A stretch of 64,000 nt of DNA from Dechloromonas agitata is5 (GTDB lineage: Bacteria; Pseudomonadota; Gammaproteobacteria; Burkholderiales; Rhodocyclaceae): NCBI RefSeq assembly GCF_000519045.1, contig NZ_KI912532.1, positions 2,294,001 to 2,358,000 on the forward strand, written 5' to 3'. The notes under the pieces are model-generated. The model did not search any database, was not told where the DNA came from, and worked only from the letters and a program-made list of their open reading frames with translations. Made by a program: the position numbers and the translations under genes. Below are positions 41,993-50,569 of the stretch, one piece after another (the first letter of the stretch is position 1; every line of letters begins with the position of its first letter).

Positions 41993-43663
41993 TCAGGCTC
42001 CGATCATGTCGCGGTTGGCGGCGCCCGGCGGCACCATGGGATAAACCTTCTGTTCGGCATCGATGCTGGCGTGGATCAGGCAGGGACCCGGGCGATTGAT
42101 CGCCTCCATCAGTGCGGCGCAGGGATTGGCTGCCTGGTCGAGATCGACGGCAGCGATGCCGAACCCCTGGGCAACCTTGACGAAATCCGGCGTTGCCTTG
42201 AATTGCGAGGCGAACAGCCGTTCGCCGTAGAACAGTGTCTGTTGCTGGTGGACCAGGCCGAGCGTCGCATTGTTCATCAGGATGATTTTCAGGTTCACGT
42301 TTTCCTCGGCGGCAGTGACCAGCTCCTGGATGTTCATCAGGATCGAGCCATCGCCGGTGAAACAGACCACGGTGCGTTGCGGCTCGGCCAGCGCGGCGCC
42401 GATGGCGGCTGGAACACCGAAGCCCATGGTGCCAAGGCCGCCGGAAGTCAGCCACTGGCGGGGACGGCGGAGGGGGTAGGCTTGGGCGACCCACATCTGA
42501 TGCTGGCCGACATCGGTGGCGATGACCGCCTCGTTGTCCAGGCAGGCCGCAACCGTACGGATCAGGCCGAAGTGCGACAGCGGATCATCGCAACCCGGCA
42601 TCTGCAGCGGGTGTTCAGCCTTCAAGGCGGCAACGCGCTGCCGCCACTCGGTGCGCTCGCTGGCGGCCACGGCCGGCAGCAGGCGGATCAGCGCTTCCCG
42701 GATGTCGGCCGTGATACCGACATGGGCCGTCTTGATCTTGTCGAGTTCCGCCGGGTCGATGTCGATATGGATGATCTTCGCCTGCGGGCAGAAGGCAGCC
42801 ACCTTGCCGGTTGCCCGATCATCGAAGCGGGCACCGATGGCGATCAGCAGGTCGCATTCGTCGAGTGCCAGGTTGGTATAGCGGGCCGCGTGCATGCCGA
42901 GCATGCCGAGCGACAGCGGGTGGTCGACCGGCATGGCGCCGAGCGCCATCAGGGTCATGACAGTCGGCAGGTCGGCTTTTTCGGCGAGTTCGACAGCCTC
43001 GGCGGCCGCCTCGGCATGCACGACGCCACCGCCGAGGTAAAGGATCGGTCGCCGGGCTGCGTTGATCATGCCGGCCGCCTCGCTGAGTGCCCAGCCATCG
43101 GCCACCGGCGCCGGTTGGTGCTCTCCGGGGGCAGGCCATGCGGCGATTTCGATGGCCTGCATTTGCACATCCTTCGGGATATCGACCAGCACCGGGCCTG
43201 GCCGACCGGAGGCGGCGATGGCGAAGGCGCGGGGGATCACTTCCAGCAGTTCCTCGGCTGAGGAAACCAGGAAATTATGCTTGGTGATGGGAATGGACAG
43301 GCCGTAGGTATCCACTTCCTGGAAGGCGTCGGTCCCGATCATCGCCTTGGGCACCTGGCCAGTGATGGCGACGAGAGGAATCGAATCGAGCTTGGCGTCG
43401 GCAATGGCGGTCAGCAGATTGGTTGCCCCAGGCCCCGAGGAAGCCAGGCAGACGGCGGGCCGGCCGGTGGAGCGGGCCATGCCCTGAGCCATGAAGCCGG
43501 CGCCTTGCTCGTGGCGGGCCAGCACATGGTGAATCTGCGTCGATTGGCCGAGGGCGTCATAGATCGGCAGGATGGCACCGCCCGGTATGCCGGCGACGGT
43601 ATGGATGCCTTGGCGTTCGAGCAGCCGCACGGTGATCTGGGCGCCAGTGAGGGTTTCTGTCAT
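41993..43663 (-). CDS. ilvB: Acetolactate synthase large subunit, IlvB type
   Basis: First common step of valine, leucine and isoleucine synthesis. 556 residues, ThDP-dependent fold: GIPGGAILPIYDAL with the catalytic Glu region, SSGPGATNLLTAIADAKLDSIPLVAITGQVP, and the ThDP/Mg motif GDGSILMNIQELVTAAEENVN. Start ATG 43663 has an AGGAAA site. The upstream region encodes a valine-rich leader peptide and attenuator, as in E. coli ilvBN. Confidence 0.94.
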   Translation of the reverse strand: MTETLTGAQITVRLLERQGIHTVAGIPGGAILPIYDALGQSTQIHHVLARHEQGAGFMAQGMARSTGRPAVCLASSGPGATNLLTAIADAKLDSIPLVAITGQVPKAMIGTDAFQEVDTYGLSIPITKHNFLVSSAEELLEVIPRAFAIAASGRPGPVLVDIPKDVQMQAIEIAAWPAPGEHQPAPVADGWALSEAAGMINAARRPILYLGGGVVHAEAAAEAVELAEKADLPTVMTLMALGAMPVDHPLSLGMLGMHAARYTNLALDECDLLIAIGARFDDRATGKVAAFCPQAKIIHIDIDPAELDKIKTAHVGITADIREALIRLLPAVAASERTEWRQRVAALKAEHPLQMPGCDDPLSHFGLIRTVAACLDNEAVIATDVGQHQMWVAQAYPLRRPRQWLTSGGLGTMGFGVPAAIGAALAEPQRTVVCFTGDGSILMNIQELVTAAEENVNLKIILMNNATLGLVHQQQTLFYGERLFASQFKATPDFVKVAQGFGIAAVDLDQAANPCAALMEAINRPGPCLIHASIDAEQKVYPMVPPGAANRDMIGA

Positions 43664-43711
43664 GGAGGTTTCCTTTCGGTTGTTGGCGTAACCGGCGGGC
43701 TCCAAAACAAA

Positions 43712-43739
43712 ACCCCCGCCGGTTTGCGCCGGCGGGGGT
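43712..43739 (-). terminator. Attenuator terminator before ilvB
   Basis: On the minus strand ACCCCCGCCGG and CCGGCGGGGGT form a perfect 11-bp stem with a 6-base loop, followed by TTTTGTTTT. It lies 35 bases after the leader peptide stop and about 50 bases before the ilvB start, where an attenuator belongs. Confidence 0.88.
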
Positions 43740-43774
43740 GGTGAATGCTGAGCTGTTTCTGCTTACCCGGTCCG

Positions 43775-43876
43775 CTACGGCGCGTGTGTTACGACACCTA
43801 CGCTAATGACGCGTACGACGACGACCGGGGCTACGGCTTGGGCAGCGGCAGAACAGGCGGGTCGGATAGCGTGCAT
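43775..43876 (-). CDS. ivbL: ilvBN leader peptide, valine-rich
   Basis: 33 codons from ATG 43876 to TAG 43775. The second half reads VAPVVVVRVISVGVVTHAP: nine Val and two Ile in 33 residues, the pattern of E. coli IvbL, which also ends in a VVVV run, an Arg, more Val and an AP dipeptide. An in-frame TGA lies upstream and no other start is available. Ribosome stalling at Val codons when charged tRNA-Val is scarce would favour read-through of the terminator at 43712-43739. No clear Shine-Dalgarno is visible. Confidence 0.85.
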   Translation of the reverse strand: MHAIRPACSAAAQAVAPVVVVRVISVGVVTHAP

Positions 43877-43909
43877 CGGGATGCGGTCTGGATAAGGAAG
43901 CGAAACGCC

Positions 43910-43938
43910 ACTATGGCGGACTCAGCACAGAAAATCAA
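43910..43938 (-). promoter_or_regulatory. Probable promoter of the ilvBN leader
   Basis: TTGATT (43938-43933) and CATAGT (43915-43910) are separated by 17 bases on the minus strand, each matching the sigma-70 hexamers at four of six positions. The start site would fall near 43903, about 27 bases before the leader peptide ATG. Confidence 0.5.
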
Positions 43939-43985
43939 GCACCCGGAAACGACGTACTGGGCAATCCCGGGGGGGGGTGGAAAAA

Positions 43986-44246
43986 TCAGGCGGCGACCGC
44001 CATGCCCTTCGGGTGGTCACGTTCCTGACGGCGCATTTCCGCGCGCATGGCAACTTGCTGGCCAGCCGTGATCATGCGCTGACCGGCGCTACCGTTCCAT
44101 TCGAACTGTACGTTACAGGCATGAATGCCAGCCCTCGTCAGCGCATGGGCCAGTTCGTGCAAATCGGTTTTTTCAAAGCGGCGCCCATCGCTTAGTGTGG
44201 CGACAAATTCGTTCTTGATCAGAATGATGCTTGCGGTGATGGTCAT
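43986..44246 (-). CDS. Small protein of unknown function
   Basis: 86 residues from ATG 44246, with an ideal AGGAGG site eight bases upstream, which supports real translation. An N-terminal strand-rich part (ITASIILIKNEFVATLSDGRRFEKTDLHELAHAL) precedes a basic C-terminal helix with two Gln/Arg-rich turns. No signal peptide and one Cys. No family recognised. It sits upstream of the ilvB leader on the same strand, but the leader has its own promoter candidate. Confidence 0.7.
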   Translation of the reverse strand: MTITASIILIKNEFVATLSDGRRFEKTDLHELAHALTRAGIHACNVQFEWNGSAGQRMITAGQQVAMRAEMRRQERDHPKGMAVAA

Positions 44247-44494
44247 GATTCGAACCTCCTGACATAACGTTACATCGATGCCAGTCGGATGGGTCGTGGC
44301 AAATTCCACACTTCATCGGAAATACGGATTGATTGGTTGCAACCTTGCCGGAGTGCTTCCGGAAGGGCGGACAGGAGCTTAACAGGTATTTGCTCGTCGT
44401 ATGCTTGACGAATGTGCCGGCATGTCGCTTAAACTCACATTTTGCCGTTTACGGCAGGGCTGTGTTTGAAACGATATTGAAGCCAGGGAGAAAA

Positions 44495-45757
44495 ATGACG
44501 GCGAAACCCAAGGTTCTGGTCGCAGATGCCTCGAAGGTCGTGCGGGCATCGCTGGCCAAGTATCTGGCAGAGCATTTCGACGTACGCGAGGAGGCCAGTG
44601 GCGAGTCGGCCTGGCAAACCCTGGTTCTCGACAATACGATCATCGGCGTCGTTTCCGGTGTCGGCCTGACCAAACTGGACGGTTTGGGCCTGCTTGAGCG
44701 GGTGAGGGCCAGCAAGTTGTCACGCCTGAACGCCTTGCCCTTCTTTCTTGTGGTCTCGAATTCCTTTGGCGACGAGGCACGGGCACGGGCGCTGGGCGTC
44801 ACCGATTTCATCGCCAAGGATGCCAGCAATGTCTCGCTCGACAGGCTGCTCCCCATCCTGTTGGCACATGGGCATCCGGCCGAGGCAGAAGAGGTTGCGA
44901 TAGAGGATTCGGTCCCGCCGGCCAGCGAAGCGCAGTCCGACACGCCTCAACCCCTGGGGACACAGACCGACGTCGGGGTGAACGACATCCTTGGAAGACT
45001 GGGCGATATCCAGGGGCTGGAGGGGGATGCGGGCGACGATGATGCCTTGGGGCGGGAGAGTCCGGTTGGCGAGCAGGAAAAACTGGAAGAGGGACTTGCC
45101 CGGTGCCTAGCGGGCGCTGTCGACGGTCAGGGGGTCGGCGTACTCGCCTTCGGACTCGATCGATACGACGACCTGGTGAGCCGTTACGGCGCAGAATTGG
45201 TGGCGCGGACGGTACAGAAGTTTTCGTTCATGGTCGCCCGCAAGATTCGCGCGGAAGACGTCATCAGTCAGCTGCCGGGCGGCCGGGTCGTGATTGTCGC
45301 GCAGGAGACCACGGCAAAGGTCTGCGTCGCGTTCGCCAATCGGATTTGCAAGGCGATGGCGGCTGCCCAGGTTGCCGTGCGCGGCCAACGCATTGACCTG
45401 ACGTTCAGTGCCGGCATTGCCGTGGTGCCGGAAGATGGCGTTCTGCTCGCCGGCAGCGAACTGCTCAACCTGGCTTCTGACCGGCTGGAAGAGGCTCAGC
45501 GGGCCGGTGGCAATCGGATCATTGCCGGGAGCAGCTCTCAGGGAAGTGAAGCGGGAGATTGGCAGGCATTCGTGCCGCAGCTGAAGAACCTTCTGGCTAC
45601 AGTCGATCCGGCTGCCTTGCGACCTTGCTTGGGAAACGTCGGACTGCAACTGATGCCCATCCTCCGCGAAATCGAGCGGACCATGCGCCTGGGATTGCCG
45701 ATCGAAGACATGAACCGCCGCTTGTGGGATCGGGCGCGCGCCGAACGCATGGGTTGA
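44495..45757 (+). CDS. Degenerate receiver-GGDEF signalling protein
   Basis: 420 residues. Residues 1-115 have the receiver fold (KVLVADASKVVRASLAKYL) but the phospho-acceptor Asp is Gly (GVVSGVGLTKLDG) and one of the acidic pair is lost, while Lys in DFIAKDAS remains. After an acidic linker (to about 195) comes a GGDEF-like domain in which the GG(D/E)EF loop is LPGGRVVIV, so cyclase activity is unlikely. The C-terminal 90 residues are unassigned. Probably a phosphorylation-independent sensor or c-di-GMP/GTP-binding scaffold. Start ATG 44495 follows GGGAG. Confidence 0.85.
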   Translation: MTAKPKVLVADASKVVRASLAKYLAEHFDVREEASGESAWQTLVLDNTIIGVVSGVGLTKLDGLGLLERVRASKLSRLNALPFFLVVSNSFGDEARARALGVTDFIAKDASNVSLDRLLPILLAHGHPAEAEEVAIEDSVPPASEAQSDTPQPLGTQTDVGVNDILGRLGDIQGLEGDAGDDDALGRESPVGEQEKLEEGLARCLAGAVDGQGVGVLAFGLDRYDDLVSRYGAELVARTVQKFSFMVARKIRAEDVISQLPGGRVVIVAQETTAKVCVAFANRICKAMAAAQVAVRGQRIDLTFSAGIAVVPEDGVLLAGSELLNLASDRLEEAQRAGGNRIIAGSSSQGSEAGDWQAFVPQLKNLLATVDPAALRPCLGNVGLQLMPILREIERTMRLGLPIEDMNRRLWDRARAERMG

Positions 45758-45780
45758 GCCTTCCCTCCCGCCCAGAAACG

Positions 45781-45806
45781 ACAAACCCGGCCGCGGCCGG
45801 GTTTGT
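45781..45806. terminator. Bidirectional terminator before fumarase
   Basis: ACAAACCCGGCC and GGCCGGGTTTGT form a perfect 12-bp stem with a two-base centre, between the convergent signalling gene and fumarase. A/T-rich ends supply short U tracts each way. Confidence 0.8.
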
Positions 45807-45823
45807 TCATTGCTGCGCCTGGA

Positions 45824-47344
45824 TCAGGCCTTGACCGGGATCTTGCCGATCTTGACCTGCCATTCCTTCGGGCCGCTTTCATGCACGTTGCTGCCAGTCG
45901 AATCGACGGCAACGGTCACCGGCATGTCCTTGACGTCGAATTCGTAGATGGCTTCCATGCCGAGATCCTCGAAGCCGACGACCTTGGCCGACTTGATCGC
46001 CTTGGCGACGAGGTAGGCAGCGCCGCCAACGGCCATCAGGTAGGCCGACTTGTTGTCCTTGATCGCTTCGATGGCGAGCGGGCCGCGCTCAGACTTGCCG
46101 ATCATTGAGATCAGGCCAGTCTTCTCCAGCATGGTGCGGGTGAACTTGTCCATGCGGGTGGCAGTGGTGGGGCCGGCCGGGCCGACGACTTCGTCACGCA
46201 CCGGATCGACCGGGCCGACGTAGTAAATGACACGGTTGGTGAAGTCCACCGGCAGCTTCTCGCCCTTGGCCAGCATGTCGGAAATGCGCTTGTGGGCGGC
46301 GTCGCGGCCGGTCAGCATCTTGCCGTTGAGCAGCAGCTTCTGGCCGACCTTCCAAGAGGCGACTTCTTCCTTGGTCAGGGTGTCGAGATTGACGCGGGTA
46401 GCCGACTTGACGTCCGGCGTCCAGGTCACGGCCGGCCAGTCTTCCAGCTTCGGCGGCTCGATCTTGGCCGGGCCGGAGCCATCCAGATGGAAGTGGCAGT
46501 GGCGGGTTGCGGCGCAGTTCGGCACCAGGGCGACCGGCAGGTTGGCGGCGTGGCAGGGGTAGTCGAGCACCTTGACGTCGAGCACCGTGGTCAGGCCGCC
46601 CAGGCCCTGGGCGCCGACGCCCAGCGCATTGACCTTTTCGTACAGTTCAAGGCGCAGTTCCTCGGCACGGTTCTGCGGGCCGCGGGCCTTCAGTTCGTGG
46701 ATGTCCACCGGCGCCATGATCGATTCCTTGGCCAGCAGCATGGCCTTTTCCGGCGTGCCGCCGATGCCGATACCGATGATGCCCGGCGGGCACCAGCCGG
46801 CGCCCATTTCCGGAATTTTCTTCAGCACCCAATCAACCAGGTCGTCGGACGGGTTGAGCATGGCGAACTTGGACTTGGCTTCCGAGCCACCGCCCTTGGC
46901 GGCGCAGATGACCTCGACGTGGTCGCCTTCGACGATTTCGAAATGTACGACGGCCGGGGTGTTGTCCTTGGTGTTCTTGCGGGCACCGGCCGGGTCGGCC
47001 AGCACCGAAGCACGCAGCGGGTTGTCCGGGTTGGCGTAGGCGCGGCGGACGCCTTCGTCAATCATCTTCTGGATGCTCATCGTGGCATCCGGCCAGGTGA
47101 CGTTCATGCCGACCTTGATGAAGACCATACCGATGCCGGTGTCCTGGCAGATCGGGCGATGGCCTTCGGCGGCCATGCGCGAGTTGGTCAGGATCTGGGC
47201 GATGGCGTCCTTGGCGGCCGGGCTTTCCTCGCGCTCGTAGGCTTCACCCAAGGCCTTGATGTAATCCAGCGGGTGGTAGTAGCTGATGTACTGGAAGGCA
47301 TCGGCAACGGACTGGATCAGGTCTTCCTGTTTGATGGCGGTCAT
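45824..47344 (-). CDS. fumA: Fumarate hydratase, class I (iron-sulfur)
   Basis: 506 residues, oxygen-sensitive [4Fe-4S] fumarase of the TCA cycle. The N-terminal alpha domain carries HRPICQDTGIGMVF, MGAGWCPPGIIGIGIGG and VPNCAATRHCHFHLDGSGP, the three cysteines that hold the cluster; the C-terminal beta domain has VGPVDPVRDEVVGPAGPTTATRMDKF and ESGPKEW. Length and layout match the fused form. It follows the UPF0114 gene on the same strand by 15 bases. Confidence 0.95.
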   Translation of the reverse strand: MTAIKQEDLIQSVADAFQYISYYHPLDYIKALGEAYEREESPAAKDAIAQILTNSRMAAEGHRPICQDTGIGMVFIKVGMNVTWPDATMSIQKMIDEGVRRAYANPDNPLRASVLADPAGARKNTKDNTPAVVHFEIVEGDHVEVICAAKGGGSEAKSKFAMLNPSDDLVDWVLKKIPEMGAGWCPPGIIGIGIGGTPEKAMLLAKESIMAPVDIHELKARGPQNRAEELRLELYEKVNALGVGAQGLGGLTTVLDVKVLDYPCHAANLPVALVPNCAATRHCHFHLDGSGPAKIEPPKLEDWPAVTWTPDVKSATRVNLDTLTKEEVASWKVGQKLLLNGKMLTGRDAAHKRISDMLAKGEKLPVDFTNRVIYYVGPVDPVRDEVVGPAGPTTATRMDKFTRTMLEKTGLISMIGKSERGPLAIEAIKDNKSAYLMAVGGAAYLVAKAIKSAKVVGFEDLGMEAIYEFDVKDMPVTVAVDSTGSNVHESGPKEWQVKIGKIPVKA

Positions 47345-47359
47345 GCGGGACTCCGTCTT

Positions 47360-47899
47360 TTAGTGGTGTTTTTGATGCTGCAAGGCCAGCGTCTGGGTCA
47401 TGGTCTTGTCTACCAAAGCCATGGCCAGCGCCGAGAAAAGGAATACGACATGGATGATCACCTGCCACATCAGTGTGTGCTGGGACAGGTTGCCAGCATT
47501 GATGAAGCTCTTCAGCAGATGGATCGACGAAATGCCGATGATCGCCGTCGATAGCTTGATCTTGAGAACGCCGGCATTGACGTGCGAAAGCCATTCCGGC
47601 TGGTCCGGGTGGCCTTCCAGGTCGAGGCGGGAAACGAAGGTTTCGTAGCCGCCGACGATGACCATGACCAGCAGGTTGGCGATCATGACGACGTCGATCA
47701 GGCCAAGGACGATCAGCATGACGTCGGTTTCCGTCATGTGGTGCGGACCGAAGGCGCCGGCAACCAGGTGGCTCAGTTCAACCATGAACAGCCAGCAATA
47801 GACGACCTGGGCGACGATCAGGCCGACGTAGAGCGGTGCCTGGATCCAGCGGCTGGCGAAGATGAACGATTCGAGGTGTTTGACGGGCGAGCGCATCAT
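47360..47899 (-). CDS. UPF0114 family (YqhA-like) membrane protein
   Basis: 179 residues from ATG 47899 (a second ATG at 47896 is adjacent). Four membrane segments and the conserved core FASRWIQAPLYVGLIVAQ, DVVMIANLLVMVIVGGYE and the charged loop KIKLSTAIIGISSIHLLKSF, all typical of UPF0114/TIGR00645. Function unknown. It is just upstream of fumarase on the same strand and diverges from acs. Confidence 0.9.
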   Translation of the reverse strand: MMRSPVKHLESFIFASRWIQAPLYVGLIVAQVVYCWLFMVELSHLVAGAFGPHHMTETDVMLIVLGLIDVVMIANLLVMVIVGGYETFVSRLDLEGHPDQPEWLSHVNAGVLKIKLSTAIIGISSIHLLKSFINAGNLSQHTLMWQVIIHVVFLFSALAMALVDKTMTQTLALQHQKHH

Positions 47900-48169
47900 C
47901 AATTTCGTGGATTGCAGGGACCGGCAGTTTACCACGGGGTCGGGTTCCGCCGAGCCGGGCTGGCTGCTGTCATGAATTGTTGCTGAATTGCTGCGGCGCA
48001 GCGTGATTTCGTAAGTCCTTTGTAAGATTATCGTCGTCTAATGCCGTGACAACGCTGGCAGGGGGAATGAGGTGTTCTCCAGCTTGCGCGGCTTTAAACG
48101 TCCCGGGGCAAACCCGAGATCCGATCGGTTGTTTCAACAACATTGCGAAGTACCGCAGAGGAGAAAAAT

Positions 48170-50134
48170 ATGTCGAATGAGTCCGTGCAGCTTATCTATC
48201 CGTCCGAAGAGGTCGTCAAGAATGCGGCGGTTTCCGGGATGGACGCCTACAAGGCGCTGTGCGCGGAAGCAGAAGCCGACTACGAAGGTTTCTGGGCCAA
48301 GCGTGCCCGTGAATTCATCACTTGGAAGCAGCCCTTTACCCAGGTGCTTGATCAGTCGAATGCTCCGTTCTTCAAGTGGTTTGCCGACGGCAAGCTGAAC
48401 GTTTCCTACAACTGCCTCGACCGCAATGTCGAAGCCGGTCTGGGCGACAAGGTCGCGCTCATTTTCGAAGCCGACGACGGCCAGGTCACCAAGGTCACCT
48501 ACAAGGAACTGCTGGCCAAGGTCTGCAAGATGGCCAACCTACTGCGTTCCAAGGGCGTCAAGAAGGGCGACCGCGTCGTCATCTACATGCCGATGACGGT
48601 TGAAGGCATTGTCGCCATGCAGGCCTGTGCCCGCGTCGGCGCCATCCACTCCGTCGTTTTCGGCGGCTTCTCCGCCCAGTCCCTGCGCGACCGCATCAAC
48701 GATGCTGGCGCCGTTATGCTGATTACCTCCGACGGCCAGTTCCGCGGCGGCAAGTCGATTCCGCTCAAGCCGATCGCCGATGAAGCCTTCGCCATGGGGG
48801 GGTGCGACTCCGCCAAGAACGTCATCGTCTTCAAGCGGACCGGTGCCGACGTCAACATGGTCGCCGGCCGTGACGAATGGCTGCACGACCTGCTGGAAGG
48901 CCAGCCGGAAACCTGCGAACCGGAATGGGTCGAAGCCGAGCACCCGTTGTTCCTGCTCTACACCTCGGGTTCCACTGGCAAGCCGAAGGGGGTCCAGCAC
49001 TCCACCGGCGGCTACCTGCTGCACGCCATCCTGACCATGAAGTGGACCTTCGACATCAAGCCGAGCGACACTTTCTGGTGTACCGCCGATATCGGCTGGG
49101 TGACGGGTCACACCTACATCACCTACGGCCCGCTGGCCTGCGGCGCGACCGAAATCGTTTTCGAAGGCGTGCCGACCTTCCCGGATGCCGGTCGTTTCTG
49201 GAAGATGATCCAGGATCACAAGGCCACCATCTTCTACACCGCCCCGACCGCGATCCGTTCGCTGATCAAGGCTTCCGACGCCAACCCGGCCGTCCACCCG
49301 AAGAGCTTTGACCTCTCTTCGCTGCGCATCCTCGGCTCGGTTGGCGAACCGATCAACCCGGCTGCCTGGACCTGGTACTACGAGAACGTCGGTGGTTCGC
49401 GCTGCCCGATCGTCGATACCTTCTGGCAAACCGAAACCGGTGGCCACATGATCACCCCGCTGCCGGGCGCCACCCCGCTGGTGCCGGGCTCCTGCACGTT
49501 GCCGTTCCCGGGCATCCAGTTCGCCGTGGTCGACGAGACTGGCGCCGATCTGCCGTGGGGTCAGGGCGGCATCCTGGTCTGCAAGAAGCCGTGGCCGTCC
49601 ATGATCCGCACCATCTGGGGCGATCCGGAGCGCTTCGTGAAGTCCTACTATCCGGCCGACTTCCAGGGCAAGTACTACCTGGCGGGCGACGGCGCGATCC
49701 GCGACGCAGAAACCGGCTACTTCACCATCACCGGCCGTATCGACGACGTGCTGAACGTTTCCGGCCACCGCATGGGTACCATGGAAATCGAATCCGCGCT
49801 GGTTGCCAACCCGCTGGTTGCCGAGGCGGCCGTCGTCGGCCGTCCGGACGATCTGACCGGTGAAGCCATTGTGGCCTTCGTCGTGCTGAAGGGCCAGCGT
49901 CCGACGGATCCGGAAGTGGCCAAGAAGCTGATCAAGGAACTGCAGGATTGGGTTGGCAAGGAAATCGGGCCGATCGCCAAGCCGAAGGACATTCGTTTCG
50001 GCGACAACCTGCCGAAGACCCGTTCCGGCAAGATCATGCGCCGTCTGCTCCGTGGCCTGGCCAAGGGCGAGGAACTCACGCAGGACACCTCGACCCTGGA
50101 AAACCCGGCCATTCTGGAACAGCTGAAGGGCTAA
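48170..50134 (+). CDS. acs: Acetyl-CoA synthetase
   Basis: ATP-dependent activation of acetate (and propionate) to acyl-CoA. 654 residues. Core motifs: [21 protein letters not shown] (P-loop), [44 protein letters not shown] and C-terminal [14 protein letters not shown] with the Lys that is acetylated for regulation in this family. AGAGGAG lies six bases before ATG 48170. A long untranslated 3' region with a strong terminator separates it from the sensor-kinase operon. Confidence 0.96.
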   Translation: MSNESVQLIYPSEEVVKNAAVSGMDAYKALCAEAEADYEGFWAKRAREFITWKQPFTQVLDQSNAPFFKWFADGKLNVSYNCLDRNVEAGLGDKVALIFEADDGQVTKVTYKELLAKVCKMANLLRSKGVKKGDRVVIYMPMTVEGIVAMQACARVGAIHSVVFGGFSAQSLRDRINDAGAVMLITSDGQFRGGKSIPLKPIADEAFAMGGCDSAKNVIVFKRTGADVNMVAGRDEWLHDLLEGQPETCEPEWVEAEHPLFLLYTSGSTGKPKGVQHSTGGYLLHAILTMKWTFDIKPSDTFWCTADIGWVTGHTYITYGPLACGATEIVFEGVPTFPDAGRFWKMIQDHKATIFYTAPTAIRSLIKASDANPAVHPKSFDLSSLRILGSVGEPINPAAWTWYYENVGGSRCPIVDTFWQTETGGHMITPLPGATPLVPGSCTLPFPGIQFAVVDETGADLPWGQGGILVCKKPWPSMIRTIWGDPERFVKSYYPADFQGKYYLAGDGAIRDAETGYFTITGRIDDVLNVSGHRMGTMEIESALVANPLVAEAAVVGRPDDLTGEAIVAFVVLKGQRPTDPEVAKKLIKELQDWVGKEIGPIAKPKDIRFGDNLPKTRSGKIMRRLLRGLAKGEELTQDTSTLENPAILEQLKG

Positions 50135-50260
50135 GGCGAACGTGCCGGGTTTTGCCGATGGCGAAGCCCGGTCGCCGACGGAGAGGGGCACACCTGTCCG
50201 TCTGACACGATCAACAGGGATGATGCGCTTGCCACGTCATCCTGAACATATAAGGGGCAA

Positions 50261-50294
50261 GGAGGAGACAATGGTCGCCCATAAGGTGGCCTCC
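50261..50294 (+). promoter_or_regulatory. Possible Shine-Dalgarno-sequestering hairpin of the leader ORF
   Basis: The GGAGG of the leader ORF ribosome binding site (50261-50265) can pair with CCTCC at 50290-50294, and ATGG with CCAT nested inside. If it forms, initiation at 50271 would be hidden. This is drawn by eye and not folded. Confidence 0.35.
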
Positions 50295-50378
50295 CGTGTG
50301 GTCGCATCAGACTGCATTCCCGAACGGCTGGCACGCTTGGCGTGCCGGCCGTTTTTATTTTCCGGGAGCAAAACATGA
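50271..50378 (+). CDS. Candidate 35-residue leader peptide reading through a terminator
   Basis: ATG 50271 follows the strong AAGGAGGAG site by about five bases. The 35-codon frame (MVAHKVASRVV... ...FLFSGSKT) runs through the terminator at 50323-50360, and its TGA overlaps the ATG of the next gene (ATGA). Translation would open the terminator hairpin and pass ribosomes on to the membrane gene. The codon content shows no biased amino acid, so the signal is unclear. A chance ORF is possible, but the combination of strong SD, coupling stop and hairpin placement argues against it. Confidence 0.5.
   Translation: MVAHKVASRVVASDCIPERLARLACRPFLFSGSKT
50323..50360 (+). terminator. Strong terminator between acs and the kinase operon
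   Basis: Arms AACGGCTGGCACGC and GCGTGCCGGCCGTT form a stem of 14 pairs with one G-T or mismatch and a TTG loop, then TTTTATTTT. It lies inside the candidate leader ORF, 190 bases after acs. Confidence 0.85.
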
Positions 50379-50566
50379 AAAGGGCAAGCCCGACCCGCCA
50401 GCGCCTGGCTGCTCTCGGCCTGCTCGGCGCACCTTTGCTGACCTATCCCTTGCTCAGCCTGCCCGGGGGCGAGCTGCTCGGTATTCCGGCCAGCTATTGG
50501 TATTTGTTCGGCGTCTGGGCGGGGCTGATTGGCCTGGCGGCCTGGGTCGCGGAGCGGCAGGGGTAG
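50375..50566 (+). CDS. Small two-helix membrane protein before the SSS-kinase
   Basis: 63 residues. Two hydrophobic segments, LAALGLLGAPLLTYPLLSL and SYWYLFGVWAGLIGLAAWVA, with a basic N-terminus. ATG 50375 overlaps the leader ORF stop and has CGGGAG before it; the kinase gene starts three bases after its stop. Its place suggests a small partner of the SSS sensor, comparable to the DUF4212 partner of symporters, but it is not itself DUF4212. Confidence 0.78.
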   Translation: MKRASPTRQRLAALGLLGAPLLTYPLLSLPGGELLGIPASYWYLFGVWAGLIGLAAWVAERQG

Positions 50567-50569
50567 CCG

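Noticed and set aside
43967..43978. Long run of G
   Set aside because: Low-complexity tract between two minus-strand features; could be phase-variable in principle, but no coding frame crosses it.
43745..44071. 108-codon plus-strand ORF over the ilvB leader
   Set aside because: No SD, composition unlike a protein, and it lies antisense to the Val-rich leader and the small 43986 gene.
44410..44494. Possible sigma-28 promoter before the degenerate GGDEF gene
   Set aside because: TAAA and GCCGTTTA elements are present but separated by ten bases rather than fifteen.
48539..50191. 550-codon minus-strand ORF over acs
   Set aside because: Shadow of the acs reading frame caused by biased third positions; no start context or protein motif.
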